From positions 186,001 through 250,000 of the forward strand of contig NZ_JAFCLP010000003.1 in the NCBI RefSeq assembly GCF_018129405.1: a stretch of DNA of 64,000 nt, read 5' to 3'. This stretch comes from Bradyrhizobium iriomotense (GTDB lineage: Bacteria > Pseudomonadota > Alphaproteobacteria > Rhizobiales > Xanthobacteraceae). Positions 36,250 to 44,359 of the stretch are shown piece by piece. The notes below the pieces were generated by a model. The model had not been told where the DNA came from, made no database searches, and was given only the letters and a program-made list of their open reading frames with translations. The position numbers and the translations under genes are program-made. Numbering within the stretch: position 1 is the stretch's first letter; every line of letters begins with the position of its first letter.

Positions 36250-37263
36250 TCAATCGACGGCCTTCATCCGGTACTGGCTGACACCCCATTCCGTTCCGCC
36301 GGCATAGCCGAACAGGCCTGAGGTCGCGAGGCAGAACCAGCGCCAGCGCCGCATCCAAAGACCGGTGTCATCGCCATAGACCTTGCGCAAGGCCGCCTCG
36401 ATCGTCTCGTGATGCGCGTCGAAATTGGCAAGCCAGTCGTTGGCGGTGCGCTGATAATGCGTGCCGCTCCAGCACCATTCCTTCTCGACCGTGAAGATGT
36501 CGTCGAACTGCCTGACGAGGTGATGGCTCGCCATCAGGCCGCCGGTGAAGACGTGCTGCGCGATCCAGTCGTCGCGATCGGCCGGGTCGAACAGGTGCGA
36601 GCCGGTGCGATGGGTGGCGATGTGCATGAAGAAGCGCGCCTCGGGCGCGAGCCACGAGCGCAGGCGCGTCATCAGCTTGCGCCAGTTCATCATGCGCTCG
36701 AACGTCTCGACCGCGACGATGCGGTCGAACTGGCTATCGGGCTCGAACACGTTCATGTCTGCGGTGACCACGCGCAGATTCAAAAGCCCGCGCAGCCGCG
36801 CCTCCTCCTCGATCAGGGCGCGCTGCGCCTGCGAGTTCGACACCGCGGTCACCGTCGCGTGCGGAAACTGCCGCGCCATCCACAGCGACAGCGAGCCCCA
36901 GCCGCAGCCGAGTTCGAGGATGGCCTGGCCGTCGGCGAGACCGGCATGCTCGACGGTCTGGCGCAGCGCCTCCTCCTCCGCCTCCTGCAGGGTGGTCACG
37001 TCCGTCTTGTAGAAGCAGCACGAATATTTGCGATTGGGGCCGAGCACCTTTGCGACGAAGGACGCAGGCGCCTCGTCGTGCCCGGCGTCCCCGGCAATCG
37101 GCCGCAGCATCATCCGCCCGGCGAAGGCGGCATCGTCGGCCGCGTCCAATGCCGACAGCCGCGTCGCCGCGCGGGAGCACAGGCGCTGGATCGCCGCGCG
37201 GATCACGACGTCCGGCAGCGGCACGCGTTCGGCAGTCCCGATGATCGCGGACACGACGCTCAT
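36250..37263 (-). CDS. Cyclopropane-fatty-acyl-phospholipid synthase-like SAM methyltransferase
   Basis: The 337-aa protein has the class I SAM-binding motif LELGCGWGSLSLWMARQFP, then SNSQAQRALIEEEA, NVFEPDSQFDRIVAVETFERMMN, FMHIATHR, and the C-terminal TNDWLANFDAHHETIEAAL-like region and WRWFCLATSGLFGY. The YSCCFYKTDVTTLQEAEEEAL stretch before motif I is typical of the CFA synthase family, but the N-terminal lipid-binding domain of CFA synthase is short. Its substrate might be a lipid or other small molecule. The ATG at 37,263 starts MSVVSAIIGTAERVPLPD, preferred over an upstream in-frame start. It lies upstream of the RND operon with a 229-bp gap. Confidence 0.88.
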   Translation of the reverse strand: MSVVSAIIGTAERVPLPDVVIRAAIQRLCSRAATRLSALDAADDAAFAGRMMLRPIAGDAGHDEAPASFVAKVLGPNRKYSCCFYKTDVTTLQEAEEEALRQTVEHAGLADGQAILELGCGWGSLSLWMARQFPHATVTAVSNSQAQRALIEEEARLRGLLNLRVVTADMNVFEPDSQFDRIVAVETFERMMNWRKLMTRLRSWLAPEARFFMHIATHRTGSHLFDPADRDDWIAQHVFTGGLMASHHLVRQFDDIFTVEKEWCWSGTHYQRTANDWLANFDAHHETIEAALRKVYGDDTGLWMRRWRWFCLATSGLFGYAGGTEWGVSQYRMKAVD

Positions 37264-37506
37264 GCGGCCACTCCCTTGGTCAGGTCTGGTCGGGCGGCGG
37301 AGGGAAGAACGGGCAAGTGCCGGCAACAGCCGGGGCACCCACAGGGCGCAGGCGGCCTGCGGGGATGCCGAAGTCTTGCAAATGTCACGCTATCAAAGCG
37401 CGGTTTCCGCCTTGGGTTCCGGAAGCTCGCCAGAAATCGGCGCATCCGGCGCTTTTTTTGGGCCGGGCCTGTGCCATAGTGCGCCCCGCAATCACGTTCG
37501 TAACGG

Positions 37507-38538
37507 ATGATACCGGCCATGCCGTCAGGCGCCTCGCCCCGCTCCTCCATTGACATTGAATATACCAAGCTGTCCTCGCCCAGCGTCTTCCTGGTGCGGA
37601 TGCTGGTCTTCCTGGTGCTGTGCACCCTGGTGGGCGTGGTGCTCTACAAGCAGATCATTCAGGCCTTCTTCGCCAATCCCGGGCTCAACGCCCTGATCGG
37701 CGGCGTCCTGTTCATCGGCATCATCCTGGCCTTCCGCCAGGTCATCCGGCTCTACCCTGAGGTGTCCTGGGTCAACAATTTCCGCATCGCCGATCCGGGC
37801 CTCGCGCCCGCCCGGCACCCGAAACTGCTGGCGCCGATGGCGATGATCCTGGGCGGCGAGCGCACCGGGCGGATGACCATCACCCAGACCACCATGCGGC
37901 ACCTGCTCGATTCGATCGCGACTCGCCTCGACGAGGCCCGCGACATCTCCCGCTACATGACCGGCCTCTTGGTCTTCCTCGGCCTGCTCGGCACCTTCTG
38001 GGGCCTGATCGAGACGGTCGGCTCGGTCGGCAAGGTGATCGACGGGCTCAAGGTCGGCGGCGATTCTGGGGCGCTGTTCGACACGCTGAAGGAGGGCCTC
38101 GCCGCCCCGCTCGGCGGCATGGGCATCTCGTTCTCGAGCTCGCTGTTCGGCCTCGCCGGCTCGCTGATCCTCGGCTTCCTCGATCTGCAATCGAGCCAGG
38201 CGCAGAACCGCTTCTACACCGACCTCGAGGACTGGCTCGCCACCACCGTGCGCGAATATGGCCGCGGCGAGGTGCCTGTCGCCGCCGCCGGCGGCGGCGT
38301 TGCCAGCGGCGAGCTTCAGGCCGCGGTCGAGCGCCTGCGCTCCGTACTCGAGGACGGCAGCGCCAGCCGCGGCACCACGGCGGCGATGGCGAGCCTTGCC
38401 GAAGCCATCCAGGCGCTGGTCTCGCACATGCGCACCGAGCAGCAGATGATCCGCGAATGGGCCGACGGCCAGGGCGAGCAGAACCGCGAGATCCGGCGCC
38501 TGCTGGAACGGATCGCGCGTCAGCCGGAAAAGGGTTAG
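37507..38538 (+). CDS. MotA/TolQ/ExbB-like proton channel family protein
   Basis: The 343-aa protein has two N-terminal hydrophobic segments (about residues 27-48 and 62-80), a cytoplasmic loop, and the MotA/TolQ/ExbB channel pair, MTGLLVFLGLLGTFWGLIETV and LAAPLGGMGISFSSSLFGLAGSLILGFLDL. After the channel comes a charged helical tail (AAVERLRSVLEDG and MRTEQQMIREWADGQGEQ). The protein would assemble a ring around the partner encoded next. It resembles the motor subunits of TolQ/MotA/ZorA families; no flagellar, Tol or TonB genes surround it. ATG choice between 37,507 and 37,519 is uncertain. Confidence 0.88.
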   Translation: MIPAMPSGASPRSSIDIEYTKLSSPSVFLVRMLVFLVLCTLVGVVLYKQIIQAFFANPGLNALIGGVLFIGIILAFRQVIRLYPEVSWVNNFRIADPGLAPARHPKLLAPMAMILGGERTGRMTITQTTMRHLLDSIATRLDEARDISRYMTGLLVFLGLLGTFWGLIETVGSVGKVIDGLKVGGDSGALFDTLKEGLAAPLGGMGISFSSSLFGLAGSLILGFLDLQSSQAQNRFYTDLEDWLATTVREYGRGEVPVAAAGGGVASGELQAAVERLRSVLEDGSASRGTTAAMASLAEAIQALVSHMRTEQQMIREWADGQGEQNREIRRLLERIARQPEKG

Positions 38539-38542
38539 CGAC

Positions 38543-39571
38543 ATGGCTCTCGCGCGCGGCCGCCGCAACGAAGGCGCCTTCAACTACTGGCCGGGCTTCG
38601 TCGACGCGTTGTCGACGCTGGTGCTGTCGATCGTGTTCCTGCTGTCGGTGTTCCTGGTGGTGCAGTTCTTCCTGTCGCAGGAGGTGACCGGCAAGGACAA
38701 GGCGCTGGAGCAGCTCAACGCCAAGATCGCCCAGCTCAACGAGCTGCTGTCGCTGGAAAAGCTCGGCAAGCTCACCCTCGACGACCAGGTCTCGCAGCTG
38801 AGAGCCGGCCTGGCCTCGGCCGAGTCCGAGCGCGACCGCGTCAAGGGCCTCTATGAGGGCTTAGCTGCCGCCGGCAACGACGCGCAGGGCAAGACTGCCG
38901 AACTCGGCAAGGCGCTGGATTCCGAGAAAGCGGTCTCGGCGCGGGCGCTGGCGCAGATCGAGGTGCTGAACCAGCAGATCAGCGCGCTGCGCCGGCAACT
39001 GGCGGCGCTGGAGGAGGCGCTGGATGCATCGGAAAAGCGCGACAAGGAATCGCAGAACCGGATCGCCGATCTCGGCTCGCGCCTGAATGTGGCGCTGGCG
39101 CAGCGCGTGCAGGAATTGTCGCGCTACCGCTCGGAATTCTTCGGCCGCCTGCGCGCCATCCTCGGTAACCGCCCCGACATCCGCGTGGTCGGCGACCGCT
39201 TCGTATTCCAATCCGAAGTGTTCTTCGACACCGGCCAGGCGACGCTGCTGCCCGAAGGCCGTGCCGAGCTCGACACCTTGGCAGCCGCGCTGATCGAGCT
39301 CGACAAGAAGATCCCGAGCGATATCCCCTGGGTGCTGCGCGTCGACGGCCACACCGATTTGCGGCCGGTGAGCGGCGCGAACTTCAAGTCGAACTGGGAT
39401 CTGTCCGCTGCCCGCGCCATCTCGGTGGTGCAATATCTGATCTCGCTCGGCGTGCCCGCCCAGCGTCTCGTCGCCGCCGGCTTCGGCGAATTCCAGCCGC
39501 TCGACACCGGCAACACGGAAGAGGCCTACAAGCGCAACCGCCGCATCGAGCTGAAGCTGACGGAGCGCTAG
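38543..39571 (+). CDS. OmpA/MotB-domain peptidoglycan-binding protein, partner of the ExbB-like channel
   Basis: The 342-aa protein has one transmembrane helix (about 22-45) after GFVDALSTLVLS, with the Asp of FVDALST positioned like the proton-carrying Asp of MotB/ExbD, followed by a long coiled coil (about 50-185). The C-terminal OmpA-like domain (about 215-340) shows EVFFDTGQATLLPEG, VDGHTDLRPV, NWDLSAARAISVVQYLISLG and RNRRIELKL. It starts four bases after the channel gene. The pair is a likely ion-powered envelope motor in which the coiled coil and OmpA domain reach the cell wall. Architecture recalls ZorB and MotB, but without their usual neighbours. Confidence 0.88.
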   Translation: MALARGRRNEGAFNYWPGFVDALSTLVLSIVFLLSVFLVVQFFLSQEVTGKDKALEQLNAKIAQLNELLSLEKLGKLTLDDQVSQLRAGLASAESERDRVKGLYEGLAAAGNDAQGKTAELGKALDSEKAVSARALAQIEVLNQQISALRRQLAALEEALDASEKRDKESQNRIADLGSRLNVALAQRVQELSRYRSEFFGRLRAILGNRPDIRVVGDRFVFQSEVFFDTGQATLLPEGRAELDTLAAALIELDKKIPSDIPWVLRVDGHTDLRPVSGANFKSNWDLSAARAISVVQYLISLGVPAQRLVAAGFGEFQPLDTGNTEEAYKRNRRIELKLTER

Positions 39572-40017
39572 TGAGCGCGCTGCACCTCCGCCCCTACCGC
39601 CCCGAGGACGAAGCCGCCTCGATCGACCTCTGGCATCGCACCTGGCAGCAGGCCTATCCGCAGATCGATTTCGCCGCGCGGCTGGAATGGTGGCGCGAGC
39701 GCTGGCGCAAGGATCTGGTGCCGAAAGCCTCGATTGTCGTTGCCGAACAGGACGGCGTGCTGACCGGTTTCGTCACCATCGACGGCGAGGGTTATCTCGA
39801 CCAGCTCGTGGTCGATCCCGCGCATTGGGGCTCGGACGCGGCAAGGCTGCTGGTGGATGAAGCCAAGCGGCTGTCGCCATCAGGCGTCACGCTGCTCGTC
39901 AACAAGGACAATTCGCGCGCCATCCGCTTCTACGAGCGCAACGGCTTTGCCCATGCCGGCGACGATGTGAACCCGACCTCGGGCCGGCCGGTGCTGAAGA
40001 TGGTGTGGCGGGCGTGA
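39571..40017 (+). CDS. GNAT family N-acetyltransferase
   Basis: The 148-aa protein begins at a GTG that shares one base with the preceding stop. It has the GNAT fold: ALHLRPYRPEDEAASIDLWHRTWQQAYP, a central SIVVAEQDGVLTGFVTIDGEGYLDQLVVDPAHWGSDAARLLVDEAK (motif A region), and VNKDNSRAIRFYERNGFAHAG (motif B). It transfers acetyl from acetyl-CoA to an unknown amine. Overlap with the OmpA-domain gene suggests cotranscription with the motor pair, but that may be incidental. Confidence 0.88.
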   Translation: MSALHLRPYRPEDEAASIDLWHRTWQQAYPQIDFAARLEWWRERWRKDLVPKASIVVAEQDGVLTGFVTIDGEGYLDQLVVDPAHWGSDAARLLVDEAKRLSPSGVTLLVNKDNSRAIRFYERNGFAHAGDDVNPTSGRPVLKMVWRA

Positions 40018-40090
40018 GCCCGGTCACGCAGGGATCCTACGGCGCCGGTTATTCGTTGTCTCAGACATGGCAAGCCGATGGAGACGACCG

Positions 40091-40306
40091 ATGAAGCTGA
40101 GCGAGCTGGCCAAGGGGTCCTCGGTGATGCTGGGCGTCATCGTCGCCGGATTTTTATCGACGACCTATGTCGACCAGCGCTTTGCGACATCGAGCGCTCC
40201 TGCACAGACGAATACCCCCGGACCATCGGCCTGCGTGGACGCAGATGGAAGCTGGAAGAACTGGCCGTGGCCCAACGTGCCGGCGCTGTCGCCGAAGTGC
40301 CGGTGA
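40091..40306 (+). CDS. Small single-span membrane or secreted protein, unknown
   Basis: The 71-aa ORF starts MKLSELAKGSSVMLGVIVAGFLSTTYVDQRF, with one hydrophobic stretch (about 10-26), then a short Ala/Pro/Thr-rich part and a tail with CVDADGSWKNWPWPNVPAL. The ATG at 40,091 is favoured over an upstream one because it fits the signal-anchor pattern. The two Cys in the tail (ACVDA and the final KCR) hint at a periplasmic location. No family is recognised. Confidence 0.55.
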   Translation: MKLSELAKGSSVMLGVIVAGFLSTTYVDQRFATSSAPAQTNTPGPSACVDADGSWKNWPWPNVPALSPKCR

Positions 40307-40332
40307 TCGGAGGGCTTCTCCAACACTCCGCT

Positions 40333-40431
40333 GTCATGCCCCGCGGAGGCGGGGCATCCAGTACGCGGCGGCCCTTCCGCATCTGACTAGCGTCTCGGAG
40401 TACTGGATTCCCCGCCTGCGCGGGGAATGAC
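40333..40431. repeat. Intergenic palindromic repeat, family C
   Basis: It starts GTCATGCCCCGCGGAGGCGG-GGCATCCAGTACGC and ends GTACTGGATTCCCCGCCTGC-GCGGGGAATGAC. Arms are almost complementary over about 33 bp. Confidence 0.85.
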
Positions 40432-40468
40432 ACTGTGGTTGTGGTGACGATCGCAGCGCCTACCGCCC

Positions 40469-42319
40469 TCACGCCCCCTCGAACTGCAGCCTCGCCAGCC
40501 TGGCATAGAGCCCGTTCGCCGCCACGAGCTCGGCATGCGTGCCCTGCTCGACGATCTTGCCGTGGTCCATCACCAGGATGCGGTCGCAGGACAAGACGGT
40601 GGCGAGGCGATGGGCGATCACCAGCGTGGTGCGGTGGCGCATCAATTCTTCCAGAGCGGTCTGCACCAGCGTCTCGCTCTCGGCATCGAGCGCGGAGGTG
40701 GCTTCATCGAGCAGCAGCAGCGGCGCATCGCGCAGGATGGCGCGGGCGATCGCGATGCGCTGGCGCTGGCCGCCCGACAGCGTCACGCCGCGCTCGCCGA
40801 GCGGGGTGTCGAAGCCTTCGGGCAGGCGGCGGATGAATTCGGCGGCGTGCGCAAGCTCGGCGGCGCGCTCGACCTCGGCGTCGGTCGCATCGGGCCGGCC
40901 GAAGCGGATGTTCTCGCGCGCGCTTGCGGCGAACACGTTGGATTCCTGCGGCACCAGCGCGATACGGGAGCGGAAGTCGCGCGGATCGGCGGACTTCACC
41001 GGCACGCCGTCGAGCGAGATCGCGCCATTGCGCGGATCGTAGAAGCGCAGCAGCAGATGGAAGATCGTGCTCTTGCCGGCGCCGGAGGGACCGACGATCG
41101 CGACCTTCTCGCCGGGCCGCACCGTGAACGACACGGCGTCGAGCACGTTGACGTCGGGACGCGCCGGATAGGCGAAGCTGACGCGGTCGAAGCCGACCTC
41201 GCCGCGTGGCGGCACCGGCAGCGCGCGCGGTGCAGCGGGCGGAGCGATCTCGGGCTGCACGTGCAAGATCTCGAACAGGCGCTCGGCAGCGCCGGAGGCG
41301 GCCGAAACCTCGCCCCAGACCTCGCTGAGCTGGCCGAGGCCGGCGGCGGCAAAGGCCGCATAGAGCACGAACTGGCCGAGCCGGCCGGGTGTGATGGCAC
41401 CGGTGAGCACGTCATGCGAGCCGATCCAGAGGATCGCGACCACGCTGGCGAACACGATGAAGATGATGATGGCGGTGAGCACGGCGCGGGCCTGGGTCGA
41501 GGTGCGCGCGGCTTCATAGGCCTGCTCGACCTCGCCGCCAAAACGCTTCTCGGCAAAATTCTCGCTGGTATAGGCCTGCACGGTGCGGATCGCGCCGACC
41601 AGCTCGCCCGCATAGGCGGAGGCATCGGCGAGCGTGTCCTGCGCATTGCGCGAGAGCCGGCGCACCCAGCGCCCGAACGCGACCAGCGGCAGCACGATCA
41701 GCGGAATGGCGAGCAGCACGAAGCCCGACAGCTTCGGGCTGGTGATCACCATCATCGCGGCCGCGCCGAAGAACATCATCAAATTGCGCAAGGCGATCGA
41801 CACGGAGGCGCCGACGGCGGACTTGATCTGGGTGGTGTCCGCGGTGAGACGCGAGATCAATTCGCCGCTGCGCGCGGAATCGAAGAAGGACGGCGACAGC
41901 GACAACAGATGCGCGAAGACGTCACGGCGCAAATCGGCGACGATGCGCTCGCCGATCGTCATCACGAGGTAGTAGCGCGCCGCGCTCGCCAGCGCGAGCA
42001 CGGCGACAACGGCGATCATCACCGAGAAGTAGCTGTTGATCAGCTCGATGCCCTCGGGCGTCAGGCCGAAATCGATCATCCGGCGCACCGCGACCGGCAC
42101 CAGCAGCGTGGTCAGCGCCGCGATCGTGAGCGCGACAAAGGCGAGCGCGGCGCGGCCGCGATAGCGGCTCACATAGGGCGCGAGCGCCAGCAGCGGCCGC
42201 AGCTTCGCGCGCCCCTTGGCGGGCTGCTCGATCAGCTCGGCCTCGATCGACGGGGCTTCCGCCGGCGCGGTGTCGCGCTCGTCGCGGTACTGGTCATCAA
42301 GCCGTTCCACTGCGCTCAT
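40469..42319 (-). CDS. ABC exporter, fused permease/ATPase (MsbA-related)
   Basis: The 616-aa half-transporter has six predicted membrane helices (about residues 45-310) and an ATPase domain with Walker [17 protein letters not shown]-loop LVPQESNVF, signature [16 protein letters not shown], Walker [15 protein letters not shown] and the switch His in VIAHRLATV. It would act as a homodimer exporting lipids or hydrophobic compounds; close relatives are annotated as MsbA-related exporters. The ATG at 42,319 was chosen; an upstream extension contains no conserved sequence. It is divergent from rpmE. Confidence 0.94.
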   Translation of the reverse strand: MSAVERLDDQYRDERDTAPAEAPSIEAELIEQPAKGRAKLRPLLALAPYVSRYRGRAALAFVALTIAALTTLLVPVAVRRMIDFGLTPEGIELINSYFSVMIAVVAVLALASAARYYLVMTIGERIVADLRRDVFAHLLSLSPSFFDSARSGELISRLTADTTQIKSAVGASVSIALRNLMMFFGAAAMMVITSPKLSGFVLLAIPLIVLPLVAFGRWVRRLSRNAQDTLADASAYAGELVGAIRTVQAYTSENFAEKRFGGEVEQAYEAARTSTQARAVLTAIIIFIVFASVVAILWIGSHDVLTGAITPGRLGQFVLYAAFAAAGLGQLSEVWGEVSAASGAAERLFEILHVQPEIAPPAAPRALPVPPRGEVGFDRVSFAYPARPDVNVLDAVSFTVRPGEKVAIVGPSGAGKSTIFHLLLRFYDPRNGAISLDGVPVKSADPRDFRSRIALVPQESNVFAASARENIRFGRPDATDAEVERAAELAHAAEFIRRLPEGFDTPLGERGVTLSGGQRQRIAIARAILRDAPLLLLDEATSALDAESETLVQTALEELMRHRTTLVIAHRLATVLSCDRILVMDHGKIVEQGTHAELVAANGLYARLARLQFEGA

Positions 42320-42427
42320 GAGATCGGACCCAAGCAGACAATGCCCCCACATAGGCCGGTGCAGGGGGAGTGGCAAATCCGGGATGTCCCTTAGGGGACG
42401 GCCCGGTTCTCAAGTCCCCACAATGGC

Positions 42428-42456
42428 TTGTTTTAAGGGGGCCTGTGGGGTATAGA
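42428..42456 (+). promoter_or_regulatory. Housekeeping promoter of rpmE
   Basis: TTGTTT (42,428-42,433), a 17-bp spacer and TATAGA (42,451-42,456) form a good sigma-70-type promoter 61 bp upstream of the rpmE start. The transcript leader would be about 55 nt. Confidence 0.7.
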
Positions 42457-42517
42457 GCCGCCCAAATCCGTCATTCGCTAGCCACCCACGAAGGCGCCGG
42501 CGCGCCGAGGAATTGCC

Positions 42518-42745
42518 ATGAAAGCCGAAATTCACCCGAATTATCATACGATTACGGTCGTGATGACCGACGGTTCCGAGTACCAGACCCGCTCGACCTG
42601 GGGCAAGGAAGGCGACAAGCTGCACCTCGACATCGACCCGAAGTCGCACCCAGCCTGGACCGGCGGCAACGCCCAGATCATGGACCGCGGCGGCCGCGTC
42701 TCGCGCTTCCAGAAGAAGTTTTCGGGCTTTCTCAAAAAGGATTGA
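42518..42745 (+). CDS. rpmE: 50S ribosomal protein L31 (zinc-free type)
   Basis: The 75-aa protein [20 protein letters not shown]...[26 protein letters not shown]...RVSRFQKKF is L31, a component of the large ribosomal subunit at the inter-subunit bridge. No cysteine is present, so the CxxC zinc site of the C+ type is absent; this is a zinc-free form. It has its own promoter upstream and a strong terminator 26 bp after the stop, making it a monocistronic unit. Confidence 0.97.
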   Translation: MKAEIHPNYHTITVVMTDGSEYQTRSTWGKEGDKLHLDIDPKSHPAWTGGNAQIMDRGGRVSRFQKKFSGFLKKD

Positions 42746-42770
42746 TCCGGCCCGCAAGGCTGGAGACGAA

Positions 42771-42807
42771 AAACGCCCCCGGAGAGCCGGGGGCGTTTTT
42801 GTTTTCT
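42771..42807 (+). terminator. Intrinsic terminator of rpmE
   Basis: AACGCCCCCGG-AGAG-CCGGGGGCGTT is followed by a T-rich run (TTTGTTTT). The stem is a perfect 11-bp GC-rich helix. The upstream A-run would also allow termination on the minus strand. Confidence 0.93.
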
Positions 42808-42817
42808 ATCACACTGT

Positions 42818-42914
42818 CATTCCGGGGCGGCTCACAGAGCCGAACCCGGAATCTCGAGATTCTCTGGTGCGCAAGTGCGCACCATAGTTCGCGCTTCGCG
42901 CGCCCCGGAATGAC
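42818..42914. repeat. Intergenic palindromic repeat, family B
   Basis: It starts GTCATTCCGGGGCGGCTCAC and ends CGCGCCCCGGAATGAC, with a GAATCTCGAGATTC palindrome in the middle and GTGCGCAAGTGCGCAC as an inner hairpin. It fills the gap between rpmE and rcdA. Confidence 0.85.
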
Positions 42915-42925
42915 AGAGAGTGAGC

Positions 42926-43435
42926 TTACCGCTCGAACGCGGCCTTCAGCGCGTTGAGGTGCGGCACCAGCGGGTTGCCGATGGCGACGTGTTCGGCCGG
43001 CGGGGTGTGGATGGTGGTGTCGAGGCGGCGCACGCGGGTCTGCAGGCTCATCGAGCGATGGATCAGCTCCTGGAGCTGCGAGGGCAGCTTCTCGATGGTG
43101 TCGGCGGGGCCGGGATCGGCGGCGGTGAGCTTGACCTTGGTCTTCTCGCGGTTGGCCTGCATCAGCGTCATCTCGCCTTCCTTCACCGCGCGATGCAGCA
43201 ACAGCCACGAGGCGAGCTGCATCAGGCGGGTTGTGAGGCGCATGCTCTCGGTCGCATAAGTGAGGCTGACGGCGCGGTCGAGCGCCTTGGCCTCGACGCG
43301 GCCGGCGCCGTCGAGATAGGCGGCGGTCTCTTCGACCAGGTCCATGCCCTCGCGGAACAGCGCGCCGAACGCCGCAGAATTGGTGAAACGCTCGCTGAGT
43401 TGAACGAGAGCACCTTCGGCCTGCAAACGTTCCAT
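42926..43435 (-). CDS. rcdA: RcdA-like DUF1465 protein
   Basis: The 169-aa protein matches the DUF1465 family: LVQLSERFTNSAAFGALFREGMDLVEETAAYLDGAGR, ATESMRLTTRLMQLASWLLLHRAV, and ELIHRSMSLQTRVRRLDTTI. In Caulobacter the DUF1465 protein RcdA is an adaptor for ClpXP that helps degrade the cell-cycle regulator CtrA. The family name is recalled and the functional transfer is inference. The disordered C-terminal tail that matters for adaptor work is seen as TPPAEHVAIGNPLVPHLNALKAAFER. No cell-cycle genes lie beside it. Confidence 0.82.
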   Translation of the reverse strand: MERLQAEGALVQLSERFTNSAAFGALFREGMDLVEETAAYLDGAGRVEAKALDRAVSLTYATESMRLTTRLMQLASWLLLHRAVKEGEMTLMQANREKTKVKLTAADPGPADTIEKLPSQLQELIHRSMSLQTRVRRLDTTIHTPPAEHVAIGNPLVPHLNALKAAFER

Positions 43436-43641
43436 GGTTAACGCCCCTTACGCAACTGTTTACCCGTCCGGCTTTGGCGCCGGATTATGATGAACAAATC
43501 ATTGCGCGGGCGAAGCGCGGAGTCCAGCGACAAGCGCGGATATGGTTTCCGCGCGTCATTCCTCGGAATTCAACCGGAAAGAGACGCATGTTTTGACGCG
43601 TTTTCCTGAGGCGAACCCACTTCGCTCGAAAACGCTTTGGA

Positions 43642-43743
43642 CCAAAAAAAGAGCCGCCGGAGACCGGCGGCTTTGAAAGTTGATAACAGGGAGGCGTCAA
43701 ACAGAGTGGACAGGAGCCACTCGGTGTCCAAACGAGGACAGTT
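43642..43743 (-). ncRNA. Candidate small RNA with own promoter and terminator
   Basis: A stand-alone rho-independent terminator closes a region with no plausible gene. About 70-100 bp upstream on the minus strand lie TTTACG (43,773-43,778) and GTTTAT (43,750-43,755) with a 17-bp spacer, a weak but correctly spaced promoter. The predicted RNA of about 100 nt has a stem GAGTGG/CCACTC, another GTCC/GGAC pair and unpaired CCTCCC and CTCCT motifs that could bind Shine-Dalgarno sequences, as in several rhizobial trans-acting sRNAs. The ends and the function are inferred. Confidence 0.5.
43643..43678 (-). terminator. Intrinsic terminator on the minus strand (3' end of candidate sRNA)
   Basis: GCCGCCGG-TCT-CCGGCGGC (43,653-43,671) is followed on the minus strand by CTCTTTTTTTGG. 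It is not downstream of any annotated minus-strand gene within 370 bp, so it implies a short transcript. Confidence 0.8.
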
Positions 43744-43880
43744 CCAGTCATAAACCCGAAAGCTTAATCGACCGTAAACGAACGATTTTTTTGAGGGTTC
43801 GTTAGCCATGTCGGCCAGCGGCCGAGTGCGGTGCGGAACAATTTCGCGGTCGTCGCACCGGGCCAGCTACACATTCCGCT

Positions 43881-44036
43881 GTCGTCCCGGACAAGCGTCA
43901 GCGCCGATCCGGGACCCATAGCCACAGGCGGATGTGGTGACGGGGATTCGGAGTTGCCGGCGCCGCGCGACAACATCACCTTGTGGGTATGGGTCCCGGA
44001 TCGGCGCGCGCTTGGGGCGCGCTTGTCCGGGACGAC
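43881..44036. repeat. Intergenic palindromic repeat, family A
   Basis: It starts GTCGTCCCGGACAAGCGTCA and CGATCCGGGACCCATA and ends TATGGGTCCCGGATCGGC and CGCTTGTCCGGGACGAC. Arms of about 45 bp are nearly perfect complements around a divergent centre. Confidence 0.88.
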
Positions 44037-44055
44037 AGTGATCGTGCGGCGGCGA

Positions 44056-44247
44056 CTACGACTTGAAAAAACTGTTCGCCGCATCGCGCGAGGCGCGCTT
44101 TTTGGTGGCGGCTTCTTCCAATCGCACGATCTCGGTCTTGAGCAGAGCGACGCGCTCGGTCAGTTCCTCCACTGACAAGAGTGAGAGATCCTGTCCGATT
44201 TCGTGCGTGACCTTCTTGCGCGGGCGGTCGTCATCTTCCATCGCCAT
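44056..44247 (-). CDS. DUF1192 family small protein
   Basis: The 63-aa protein MAMEDDDRPRKKVTHEIGQDLS-LLSVEELTERVALLKTEIVRLEEA matches DUF1192, short alphaproteobacterial proteins with an acidic head and one helix containing 'LSVEEL.ERI..L..EI.RLE'. A coiled-coil or regulatory role is plausible but unknown. GGAGG lies six bases upstream of the ATG at 44,247. It is divergently transcribed from the quinone oxidoreductase gene. Confidence 0.85.
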   Translation of the reverse strand: MAMEDDDRPRKKVTHEIGQDLSLLSVEELTERVALLKTEIVRLEEAATKKRASRDAANSFFKS

Positions 44248-44359
44248 GTCGTTCCTCCTGCGTTCGCGCCTGCTACACCGCTGAGGCGGTTGCCAGCTTG
44301 GGCGGCGCTGGCTAAGCAATGGCCTCGTTTCCTCCCGCACCTTTGCTCAAGGACACATC

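Noticed and set aside
43570-43809. A 79-codon minus-strand ORF between rcdA and DUF1192
   Set aside because: It runs straight through a strong intrinsic terminator and shows no family pattern; the region is better explained as an sRNA.
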